Source: Ceratodon purpureus (Eukaryota > Streptophyta > Bryopsida > Pseudoditrichales > Ditrichaceae). From it: 64,000 nucleotides of DNA. Every line of letters begins with the position of its first letter. Positions within the stretch are counted from its first letter, which is position 1. Below are positions 22,340 to 31,534 of this stretch, piece after piece. The notes under the pieces are model-generated. The model was not told the origin of the DNA, did not search any database, and saw only the letters and a program-made list of their open reading frames with translations. Position numbers and translations under genes: made by a program. The DNA lies in the NCBI GenBank assembly GCA_014871385.1, contig CM026431.1:9115964-9179963 (forward strand), read 5' to 3'.

Positions 22340-23209
22340 TCAAGATTCGCGAGCGAGGCGCAACAGATTCTGCCCGTAAGCGGTCTTGGCGAAGAGTTCC
22401 CCGCGAGCAATGAGCTGGGCCCGATCGATGAAGCCCTGCAGGAACGCAATCTCCTCGAGGCAGGCCACCTGCAGTCCCTGCCGGTGCTGGATCATGCGCA
22501 CAAACTCCGAGGCTTCAAGGAGACTATCATGCGTGCCGGTATCGAGCCAGGCATAGCCGCGCGACATCCGCACTACGTGCAGCTGCCCCCGCTCCAGATA
22601 CGCCTGGTTGACGCTAGTGATCTCCAGTTCGCCCCGCGCCGAGGGCGTCACGACGGCGGCGATGTCGAGAACCTGATTGTCGTAGATATACAGCCCCGTC
22701 ACTGCCCAGGTCGATTCGGGCTCCTCGGGCTTCTCCACCAGCCGCAGCGGCCGCCCAGTTTGGTCGAGGGTCACCACGCCATAGGCGTGCGGGTTCTCTA
22801 CATGGTAGGCGAAGATGGTCGCGCCCACGGGGCGTGCCACGGCGCTGGCGAGCAGTTCCGACAAGCCCTCCCCGAAGAACAGGTTGTCGCCAAGGATCAG
22901 CGCCACCGAGTCGTAACCGACGAACTCGCGCCCGATCACTAAGGCCTGGGCGAGGCCTTCGGGCCGCGGCTGCACCGCGTACGAGAATTGCACCCCGAAC
23001 TGATCGCCGCTGCCAAACAGACTCTTGTAATTGTCTAGGTGCTCCGGACCGGAGATGATCAGAATCTCCCGAATGCCCGCAAGCATTAGCACCGAGACTG
23101 GGTAGTAGATCATCGGCTTGTCGTAGACCGGCAGCAGCTGCTTGTTGATCGACAGCGTCGCCGGATGCAGGCGCGTACCCGAGCCCCCAGCCAGAACGAT
23201 CCCCTTCAT
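22340..23209 (-). CDS. rmlA: Bacterial-type glucose-1-phosphate thymidylyltransferase (RmlA), 289 aa
   Basis: RmlA joins dTTP and glucose-1-phosphate to give dTDP-glucose, the first step of dTDP-rhamnose synthesis. The frame is full length for the family (about 290 aa), intronless and uninterrupted. The N-terminal signature GGSGTRLHPAT is followed by KQLLPVYDKPMIYYP. LGDNLFFG supplies the metal-binding Asp, and LEITSVNQAYLERG and GYAWLDTGTHDSLLEAS follow. The start ATG at 23209 has a Shine-Dalgarno-like GGGAAGG about 10 bases upstream. The gene is far more GC-rich than its surroundings and looks proteobacterial in style. GC-rich sequence continues only about 80 bases past the stop. Either horizontal transfer or contamination in the assembly can explain it; the sequence alone does not decide. 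Confidence 0.93.
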   Translation of the reverse strand: MKGIVLAGGSGTRLHPATLSINKQLLPVYDKPMIYYPVSVLMLAGIREILIISGPEHLDNYKSLFGSGDQFGVQFSYAVQPRPEGLAQALVIGREFVGYDSVALILGDNLFFGEGLSELLASAVARPVGATIFAYHVENPHAYGVVTLDQTGRPLRLVEKPEEPESTWAVTGLYIYDNQVLDIAAVVTPSARGELEITSVNQAYLERGQLHVVRMSRGYAWLDTGTHDSLLEASEFVRMIQHRQGLQVACLEEIAFLQGFIDRAQLIARGELFAKTAYGQNLLRLARES

Positions 23210-23812
23210 GCTGAATGCACCTTCCCGACGAGCTGATCGACTATCGTTTTCGTCCGGGATGGAGAAAAGTCGATCAACACAACCGAGTTACTTGAGAAAC
23301 ATTCCTGTGATAAGCTGCTGGTCCACTCAGATGCAATTATTCAAACGATCTTGAGTAAGGTGTAGTCCAACGAGGTCATCAGCTTCCACCCAACTTAATC
23401 GTGGGCCATGTGTTCCTCGGCATTCACCAAATTTAACTGGGGTCCCGAATGAGTCAAGTGTCCCTCGGCATTCTGCTGGCGCCGCGCGTCGGGCACGCGC
23501 TGGCCGGGAATATTGTCGATTGGCTCCGTGTACAGTTATGGACTACTGGTCACCCAGAACCGGAGCCACGTAGCTGGAGATTCCTTCGCGCACACGAGCC
23601 CCTCGCCTATCCAGTACACGCATTCCAACAATCTGGATTCTGCGGCACCCGGGGGTTGGGCATTGCCTGCATGCATTCCAACGCATGGATAAGTAAAACA
23701 CACATGAATTATGATCAGAAACAAATCAGTGAAACCACACATGAATTATTGATCAAAAACAGCACCTCGATCAGTGATCAACAATTACAGTCATGAGAAT
23801 GTATGGACTCAC
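23210..23812. other. Spacer between rmlA and the AP2 exon
   Basis: The first 30-40 bases upstream of rmlA are still bacterial in look; after that composition is mixed. A GC-richer patch at about 23450-23600 has an open frame on each strand, but neither shows a family motif. No second AP2 exon was found here. Confidence 0.4.
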
Positions 23813-23997
23813 TTGGTGACTCCTCTGAACCTGGAGCTTTTATATTTCTTGGGCGCCGGAGTATCGTCATGAGAGCGGGAATTATCTAGACACTTTCTAA
23901 TGCTCCTGAGACTCGTCGTGCACCTCTTTGGCGGTGATCCATCTGGTACTGCAGCACCTCCGTCGCCCCCATGGCGTCGCGGCTGGGATTTCACCAT
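23813..23997 (-). pseudogene. Orphan first exon of an AP2-type transcription factor
   Basis: Minus-strand frame from ATG at 23997 to a strong donor (GTCACCAA|gtgagt) at 23813. It encodes 61 residues: a basic, Ser-rich leader (MVKSQPRRHGGDGG) and then KKYKSSRFRGVTK. The last part is the start of an AP2 DNA-binding domain; in AP2/AINTEGUMENTA/WRI1-type genes an exon junction is known at this same place, right after the RGVTR-like block. The rest of the domain (HRWTGR onward) was not found in the 600 bases before rmlA, nor further along this strand before the DUF218 gene. It is either a gene fragment or a gene split by the rmlA insertion or by misassembly. Confidence 0.6.
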
Positions 23998-24030
23998 GGT
24001 TGCTGGTTGCCGACAATCTCCTTCTTGCAA

Positions 24031-24770
24031 ACAAATCTGAAACTAATGTTGAAGGTCAAGAATCACCCTTTATAACAACTTTCCCTTTACCTGTAGTTGA
24101 ATCGTTTTGCAGAGTGATTCTCCTTGTTGACTGCTAGCCAAGTCAAGCTTCACTACAAGTATAACTTCCTATTCCTATATTTTAAAAATCTCTTGAATCA
24201 CTAATCGTATAATTCCATTATTATAAGACTAAAACTGCAACAAGATTGATTGTTGATGGATTGAAAATCAATATTAAAAACAGAACTTAAGTATACGGCA
24301 GTGTTGAAATTTATCAATAAGCAGATATAAATTTGCACTTTTTTCTTCTCAGGTGATTATTTCAATTGGAAGTCTGGATGGTTGACGAAAATATAATTAT
24401 TTATTTGCTTATCCCTACATTCAGGTATTCAGGTTTGTTATCGAGATGAGAGCTTGCGGACATCGGAGGGTGTGACTCTCCAAAGGCAACTTAGCTGACT
24501 GTCGCGGTTGTGCTATGTCGATCTAGTTGCGGCAGGCTTACCTTCAGGATCTGAAGGCTTGTGGTGAGTTTGGAACAGATCTGGAATGCCAAGTTTTAGT
24601 TTTGCTTTTTGCAGCAACTCATGTGTCCTGAGCTTTTAAGGAAGCCGAATGCAGATGTTGTTAATTTGCAAGTAGTGCTGTAAGGATTCAGAGCATGCAT
24701 TGACAACAAGCTTGGTGGTGCTGGCAGAGACGTGGTTTTCTGCACCAATAGAGCAGTCGAAAGTGGTGTA
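24031..24770. other. Stretch without recognisable gene, left of rmlB
   Basis: AT-rich plant-like sequence with no recognisable frame. The first bases are probably the promoter and leader of the AP2 exon. The change to GC-rich sequence falls at about 24775, just before rmlB. Confidence 0.45.
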
Positions 24771-24808
24771 CCTTCATCGTCAAGCGGATTCCGGCCGCTG
24801 GAGGAGTG

Positions 24809-25879
24809 ATGCGGATACTGGTTACCGGCGGCTGCGGCTTCATCGGCTCGGCGCTCGTGCTGCACCTGGTCGAGGATTGCGGACACGATGTCGCGATGCT
24901 GGACGCGCTCACCTACGCCGCTAACCCAGCATCGCTAGCGCCACTCGCAGCCAATCCGCGTCACCGCATGATCGAGGCCGACATCTGCAACCTCGCCACC
25001 GTCAACACGGCCTTCGCAGAGTTCCTGCCGCAGGCCGTAATGCATCTCGCTGCCGAGAGCCACGTCGACCGCTCGATCACCGAGCCCGGCGCCTTCATCC
25101 GCACCAATGTGGTCGGTACCCAGGTCATGCTCGACGCCGCCCGCAGCCACTACGAGGGGCTGAGCGGCGCGGACAGAGAGCAGTTCCGCTTCCTTCACGT
25201 CTCCACCGACGAAGTCTACGGCTCGCTGCCGCCGGATGGCTTCTTCACCGAGGAGAGCCGTTACGACCCGCGCTCGCCCTACTCGGCCTCGAAGGCGGCC
25301 TCCGACCACCTGGCCCGCGCTTGGCACGAGACCTATGGCCTGCCAGTTCTCGTGACGAACTGCTCGAACAACTACGGCCCGCGCCAGTTCCCCGAGAAGC
25401 TCATCCCACTGATGATCTTGAACGCGCTGGAGGGCAAAGCGCTGCCGGTCTACGGCGACGGACTGAATGAGCGCGACTGGATCCATGTTGAGGACCATGC
25501 CCGCGGCCTGGTGGCGGTGCTGGAGCGGGGCCGGATTGGCGAGACCTATCTGCTGGGGGGCCGGGCAGTTCGTAACAACCTGGCGGTGGTCAAGGCATTG
25601 TGCGCGGCCTTCGACCGACTGCGGCCGGAGGCGGGCCCGCACCAGCGTTTGATCAGCTTCGTGACGGACCGACCCGGCCACGACCGGCGCTACGCGATCG
25701 ATCCGAGCAAGGCGGAGGCCGAGCTCGGCTGGGCTCCGACCAAGGTGTTCGAGACGGCGCTGGAGGAGACGATTGCCTGGTACCTCGCCAATGAGGCTTG
25801 GTGGCGCCCCATCCGCGAGGGCCGCTACACCGGCGAGCGCCTCGGACTCGCCAAAGCCGCACGAATTATCAGCATTTGA
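24809..25879 (+). CDS. rmlB: Bacterial-type dTDP-glucose 4,6-dehydratase (RmlB), 356 aa
   Basis: RmlB turns dTDP-glucose into dTDP-4-keto-6-deoxyglucose, using bound NAD, directly after RmlA in the pathway. The frame is complete, intronless and of family length. It shows the Rossmann motif GGCGFIGS, AESHVDRSI, the catalytic Thr-Asp-Glu in HVSTDEVYG, the YSASK Tyr-Lys pair, NCSNNYGPRQFPEKLIP and ERDWIHVEDHA. ATG at 24809 is chosen over GTG at 24806; GGAGGAG lies just upstream, as in bacterial ribosome binding sites. Composition is very GC-rich up to the stop and then drops at once. In bacteria rmlA and rmlB usually share an operon; here they are divergent, 1.6 kb apart, with a plant AP2 exon between. 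RmlC and RmlD are not in the window. Confidence 0.94.
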   Translation: MRILVTGGCGFIGSALVLHLVEDCGHDVAMLDALTYAANPASLAPLAANPRHRMIEADICNLATVNTAFAEFLPQAVMHLAAESHVDRSITEPGAFIRTNVVGTQVMLDAARSHYEGLSGADREQFRFLHVSTDEVYGSLPPDGFFTEESRYDPRSPYSASKAASDHLARAWHETYGLPVLVTNCSNNYGPRQFPEKLIPLMILNALEGKALPVYGDGLNERDWIHVEDHARGLVAVLERGRIGETYLLGGRAVRNNLAVVKALCAAFDRLRPEAGPHQRLISFVTDRPGHDRRYAIDPSKAEAELGWAPTKVFETALEETIAWYLANEAWWRPIREGRYTGERLGLAKAARIISI

Positions 25880-26032
25880 GACAACTGCACATGCATTAAT
25901 TGACGACATCGGCAATTCCAATTTATCATGCTCTAGATAAAGTCCCAACCTCTTTCTGTTGATACATGAAAGAGCTAGCGGCATGCTAGCTTGTCAGCAA
26001 CAGGTCCAGGCTGATTGTTTCCAGAATCCGCA

Positions 26033-26453
26033 ATGGGAGGTTCGAGGAGGCACGCAGTTGCAATATTGTGCGTGCAGATGTGGGTGCAGCTGCTTCAGCA
26101 GCAGAGGTGCTGCAGTACGCGTGCGATTCGAGGAACCTGGAGTTGAGCTCGTTCCCGTTCCGTGACACTAAGCTGTCAGACAGTGAGCGCGTGGACGATC
26201 TGGTGTCGCGGCTGACGCTGGAGGAGAAGCTGCAGCAGGTGGTGAACAAGGCCGGAGAGATTTCGAGGCTGGGCGTCCCGCGCTATCAATGGTGGAACGA
26301 AGGATTGCACGGCGTCGTCTCCAGCCCCGGTGTGGACTTCAATGGCACCATCCATTGCGCCACCAGCTTTCCTGCACCCATTCTCACCTCGGCCTCCTTC
26401 AACATGACCACTCTGGCACTTGATCGGCCAGGTTCTGCTCATCCCAAGGCCTT
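26033..26453 (+). pseudogene. Truncated, frameshifted GH3 beta-xylosidase 5' fragment
   Basis: Plant-type glycoside hydrolase family 3 beta-D-xylosidases act in the cell wall on xylan-derived sugars. The central frame shows their N-terminal region: SFPFRDTKLSDSERVDDLV, LTLEEKLQQVVNKAG, RLGVPRYQWWNEGLHGV, FNGTIHCATSFPAPILTSAS. The likely start ATG at 26033 gives a signal-peptide-like segment (GGSRRHAVAILCV) in a different frame, so one frameshift lies near 26070. After ASFN a second one-base shift is needed to reach the expected LWHLIGQ at about 26432-26452. Homology then ends and no later exon was found. It is a broken 5' fragment of a protein that is normally about 750-800 residues. Confidence 0.8.
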
Positions 26454-26472
26454 CATTGGCCATATTCATTAA

Positions 26473-28066
26473 ATCGAGACTTCTAGTAGTCTCATTTTAG
26501 TTTGGAATTGTTGTGCAAGCATAAAAGAAGTAAAGAAAAAACACAAAAAAATGCTTTGTGCACAAAGTAACATTATAAATCCCATGAACCTCATATTGTT
26601 TCGATTTAACATATATAGCCTTTTCAGTGTTCTTCTACCGAAAATCACGATGAGGAACCTGCACTTTTGTAATAAGATGATTTCTTGCATTTCGAAATTG
26701 ACTCCTTCGTGCTACTTTTCGGCAGAATTTTGACAATCGAAGAATTTGCTCCTGCCAAGTTGCATCTATGATAGCAGCTAGCTATGGAAACTCCTTAACT
26801 CATATGCAACTGCGTTCTGAAGCTACATAACAACCGCAACGTCGGCAAACGACAAGAGCGACTTTCTGAAGCACCTCAAATAGCCGTCAGCTTGTGTTAG
26901 CATGTCATTGCAATTCGTTCCAGTTCGGCAAACTGAGTTTCATGTTGACGACACATGCCATGCCCAGCCAAGGGAATGGAGCGCCAACTGAGATTGTGAC
27001 CTGAGATGGATTATGGCGTGAGTGGCAAACACTTTCAGCTCCTGCTCGGCTGCAATTGAGGACAATGGCACCAGGCTTGTGCATCCGATGGCAACGGTCA
27101 GATTTGGATAGTCACATGTTTGGGTCTTGGACGAGACGAGAATTCTTCACATGTTAACCAGATGGGTCATCCAGATTCCCACTCACCATTGGCTCTCCCA
27201 GTCAGAGTAACATTTTACAGTAATCCAGCTGCATTGAAACTTCTGAAATATGTTGTGTTAAACCAAACATGGTTCTTGTATTTTTATAAGAGGAATTTAA
27301 GTGAATATTTTATTTGTCAATGTCTATTCATGGAGTTGAGAAAGAAATTGATAATCGTGAGTTGAACTTGTTCCAGTCCAGGTAGTACTGTTGAGTGTAA
27401 AAATTTCAGTTTCTGTTCTGAATAAGCTGTTTGCCGCTTGTGGAAAATCTAAATCTTCTGGGAGTTTCCGCTAGTAGTTGCTGATGCCATGAGCTGAGGA
27501 AATGCATTAAACTACTCTGAAAGTAAATAATCGTTAGAAACATGATGGATTGAGCTGTAAGTTGGCTTGGGTTCCCAAACTCAATTTCTTACTGGATTGA
27601 TGCATAGAAGCTTGTAAACTGCAGTACTCCCGGCTCATGACCACCAAAATAGGCACAATGTAGCTCAAAAACGTTTCACACTGTGTCATACCTGCAGGGG
27701 GGTTCATTTTACAATTAGGAGAAGACCTAAGGCTGATTACTGAACAAAGGTGGTCGAGTGAGACCTATTGTCTATTCCTCTGCAAAAAAGGAAAAAAAAA
27801 GAAACTTATTAGCCCGAAAGATGTCATAAGTCACAATGAATGAGCTGCGATTCTACAAATGAGTCACTGTTACAAATAATCGATGATTCAACTCATTGCA
27901 TTAAAAATAAAAAATAAAAATAAAAAAATAAATAAAAATAAAAAATAAAAAAATAAAAAAAACAGCTCACTGCAGATCGTGAAGTACTACTTCTCGTTCA
28001 TTATCTGTGGCACAAAACCAGGCTTTCAAAATTTCGGCAGTGAATCAGAAAAAAGAGGAGGGCTGC
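26473..28066. other. Stretch without recognisable gene
   Basis: No open frame here has a recognisable motif on either strand. An A-rich low-complexity tract (AAAAATA-type units) spans about 27900-27961. The right end is probably the 3' untranslated region of the SPF27 gene. Confidence 0.5.
27900..27961. repeat. A-rich simple repeat, AAAATA-type
   Basis: About 62 bases of A runs separated by single T, with irregular spacing. Simple low-complexity sequence. Confidence 0.9.
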
Positions 28067-30281
28067 TCACTTCTTTTCGGCTTCCTCACGGAGTTTGATC
28101 ACCTCAGCCTCCAGTTTCATGCAAGCGTCTTCTATGTCCAAGTTCTTTTCACTTATATCTTTCCACTGGGAGCTCAATAAATTCAACTCAACAGCCGCAG
28201 CTTGCTGTAATAATCAATCAAATCACCTCAGTATTACACAATGTCTCAGATCCAGTTCACACAACATCTGACATCACACATACTGTAACAATACACACCT
28301 TACACACTGCATTCATGCTAGGAAAAGAATAAGTGTAGAGGGGGTAGGTAGTTAAAATGCTAAAGCTATAATGACTATCATAAACGATACGTAAGACCAG
28401 AAATACGAGTCAAACCAAATTAAAATGTGCATGATGTTGAATTGCAAAGCAGAAGCGACTATCGGAAAGAACGGTGACCTGATTAAGCTTGCGCTCACGA
28501 TTCAATAGCTCAATCTCACGCTGATATCCGAGTGCAGTGTCTCTAAGCCTGATACCAACCGACCTCAAACTGTTAAAAAAAATGTTGATCTACTATATAA
28601 TGTTATGAATCAGCAAAATAGTAAAACTGTCATCGGAATCTATCAGATTACTGATAATTATACGATATCCATGCCGCTGAAAAAGCATCTTGCAGTCTCA
28701 TCAGTTCAGCAAAGCAACGCATCAATTTCGCGAACCAGGAAGACCAAAATGTAGCCCAACCTGGCCTGGAAAGCTTCGAGATGTTGATTGTGAACCTTCC
28801 ATGTATTAGTACCATACTTCAGCATCAGCTCTAGGTTCTCAAGCCTGCATCAAAAGAAGGAAACTGCTTTATGAGGACAGTGCTGACTGCAAAAAAAGCC
28901 GCGGTGTCATTCCACCAAGAAGAGATCCGCTGATAATAAAAGAGACAGGTGGAATGACACCACCAATTTTTTCAAACAGTTTAGCCCAAATTCAATCCGA
29001 ATACTCACAACTGAGTTGTTGATGCGACTACGCGGACACAGAAGGCAACCATAGAACCGCGGTCCATGACCAGCTTTCTCACTACGAGACTTAAACAAAG
29101 TGATCCTACTGTACATCATATCCTGAGTAATATATAATGATCTACAACCATATAGTTTGCCGTGTGGCTATCCTCAAAACTGCGATGTGAACTGGGTATT
29201 TAAGTCGACTAAACTTCTGAACGTTTGGATAATAGCAAGGCTTTTTTATTGCAGTGTTTACAGCGGGCTAAATGAAGGGATGCGTAGAACAGCTAATACC
29301 CACAAGACTAGAATAGCTCAAACCACAGAGACAACACTAAGAGAAGTGCAAAGTACTGCTATAAACATTAAGGAGGCAACAGAGAACATAATCAGACTTA
29401 AAAACTATGGTAAGTTGAAAAGCAGGAGAACCTCAAAGTCTGATGTTGTAGTTGCGCTTTCGCATTTTGAACAGCGTTCTTCCAGGCCCCTATGTCATTA
29501 CGTCTGTTCAGTGGTGGGGGTTCAAGTCCGTAACGTGAAAGATCCAGAGACACAGGGGCTTTTCCAGCTCGAACTCGATCAAACTCTTTTGCAAGCATTG
29601 GATGGTCCTGGAAAATGGAAGAATACCAATCATTCTCATCAAACTAAATTAAATGGCAGAATCAGCGTGTAAAAAAGGCTGTAGCTAAGTAAACACACAG
29701 AGAGACAGCATAAAATTCGGCAATAACTACACACCTAAACTTGCTATGAATTTCCTCCAACACATGATAAACTTGCAATAGTCATGCTCTCATTTCTCAA
29801 ACGAATAGCATTCTCCAAAGTACAATGCGCTCTACCTGACTCTTAAAATTATTCCAAGCATACAAGTGAGTCCTTCACATGAAAATCAACAACCCTATAA
29901 TTCTCACATATAAACCCTAAAAGCCAAATTTACGAAACTTGAATGATGAATGCGATCACAACCTACGAAAACAGAAACGAAAACTCCAGCATGCAGATTC
30001 CGAACTAGAGAAGGGGAACAGCCGATAGACATCATAAACCACACTACCTGAGGATTCATGAAAGGCACCGACGGAAGATCCCCGAGGAAGTCAGAAGGCT
30101 TTTTGGAGCTCACTCGCATCTCCTCGGCGATCATCTTATCCACCTCCGCCTTCACCTTAGGGTCAGCATAATCATTGTCGATGTAAGGAAGCGCATCCAC
30201 GCTCTCTTCAAATGCCCCACTCCGCCACATAGCCCGCGCCCCTGGCGCAGCCTCTATCATCAGCACATCCGCACTCCCCAT
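28067..30281 (-). CDS. Pre-mRNA splicing factor SPF27/BCAS2 homologue (MOS4), 5 exons, 240 aa
   Basis: SPF27 is a core subunit of the Prp19/NineTeen complex that activates the spliceosome; the Arabidopsis homologue is MOS4, also needed for immunity. Minus-strand exons are 30281-30048, 29607-29432, 28844-28761, 28569-28479 and 28204-28067, giving 723 nt in one frame. Exon 1 has the family start ([49 protein letters not shown]). Exon 2 has [13 protein letters not shown] and [20 protein letters not shown]; exon 3 has [19 protein letters not shown]. Exons 4-5 form a coiled coil ending in [19 protein letters not shown]. Length and order match plant homologues. It diverges from the TOM6 gene across about 1.1 kb. 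Confidence 0.93.
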
Positions 30282-31366
30282 GACTGCTCACAACACAACT
30301 GCGTCGATGATCGCAGACGCTACCTCTCAAAGACTCCTCGCAATTCTCCGTCAGTTCTCAAACCCTTATTCCAAAAAAATCCGGAAAATTTCTGAAAAAT
30401 TATGAAAAATTATGAAAAAATTCTGGAAAAAAAAATTAATGAGAGGAAATAGTGTCAATGGTTAAGCAGATCACAGAGCGTTCCTGCATCCAATGTGGCA
30501 TTCGATGGCAACGATGGATCCACATGCATGAGAGGGAAACAATGCTCAGAAAACATGAGAATGCAAAAGTGGGTAGAAAATTTGGGACCCTTCAACCCTA
30601 AACCCTGTCTCAGGGAACGCAGTACCCAAAACCGTCCCTGTACAATTTAGGGCGCTCGTCCTTTAGGGTTTGCATAATTTGTTTTTGTTTTTGTTTCTGT
30701 CGTTGCTCCGAAGCTCGTGCTCGTGGCCGCTGCTGTTGGCGCTCCTCGGCTGCGACGTGACGTGACGTGCTGCCTGCTGTGTGGCAAGGGGAGGTTCATT
30801 TCGTGTCATATCATCTGCTCGGTATGGAATTTTTGCATTCTCTTTCAATAATGTTGAACGTTTCCTTCTCAGCGGATGGAATAGTCTTGGTTGAGGGGTT
30901 TAGTGGTGAAGATGTAGATTGTATTTCGCGTCTTTATGGCTTAGGATGGCTGAAATTAGCGGACTAGAGGATATGCTCCTGTCTCTGCTGTCCGTTATTA
31001 AGTTGGCACTAATCAAATCTGAAGTTCTGTCCCTTGAATTTATACTCCGCTAGCCCGAATTTTCTTGTAGAATTTTGCTGTTGTGCATAATTTTAAGCTG
31101 GTCGCTAGCGTACAATCAAGTACCCTGTTGGTATTCGTTTGCTTCAACGCTCGTCGTGCAATGTGTCGAGTGTAAGGATATTGCTTATTCTTCCTTTTGA
31201 CGCAATTCCATGTATTATTCATGGCTCCCAACGGTGTGTACGTCTGAGAACCCTAAATCATTGTTCTTCTACATCAGTTTGTTGCCGGATGATCGGTTGT
31301 GCATGAAGTTCGGATTTCTGAAAGGCATGTTCTGGATTGCAGGCTGGGCTCTGAAGACGAGTCATC
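30282..31366. promoter_or_regulatory. Shared upstream region of SPF27 and TOM6 with telo boxes
   Basis: This 1.1-kb interval separates two divergent housekeeping genes. AACCCTAAACCCT at 30594-30606 and TTTAGGGTTT at 30662-30671 match the telo-box element common in promoters of plant translation and organelle-biogenesis genes. An intron acceptor-like gattgcag at 31335-31342 just before the TOM6 ATG suggests a 5'-untranslated intron starting nearer the telo boxes. Confidence 0.6.
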
Positions 31367-31534
31367 ATGTTTCTCGGAGGTATGCCGCGAAGGCCCGACA
31401 AGGCTGAGGCCCACAAGACGCTCAAGAAGCATCTCACATATCTTGGCCTATGGATATGTGCTATCCGGGCCACGCCCTACCTGTTTGCCCTCGTCTTAAA
31501 GCAAGATGAGACCCTCGAGCTTGACTTTGATTAG
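31367..31534 (+). CDS. TOM6: TOM6, mitochondrial outer-membrane import subunit, 55 aa
   Basis: TOM6 is a small tail-anchored subunit that stabilises the TOM import channel of the mitochondrial outer membrane. The complete frame, ATG to TAG, encodes MFLGGMPRRPDKAEAHKTL, a helix, a membrane segment around GLWICAIRATPYLFALVL, and an acidic tail ending LELDFD. This matches plant TOM6 in length (54-55 aa), in the MF-G-M-RRPDKAEA start, in the IRA-PY block and in the LxxDF end. It is too short for usual open-frame cut-offs. The transcript probably has an upstream untranslated exon. Confidence 0.9.
   Translation: MFLGGMPRRPDKAEAHKTLKKHLTYLGLWICAIRATPYLFALVLKQDETLELDFD

Noticed and set aside
22247-22942. 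231-aa plus-strand frame opposite rmlA
   Set aside because: Antisense shadow of the GC-rich rmlA frame without motifs.
24935-25984. 349-aa minus-strand frame opposite rmlB
   Set aside because: Long antisense frames are usual over GC-rich genes. It shows no domain, while the plus strand carries all RmlB motifs.
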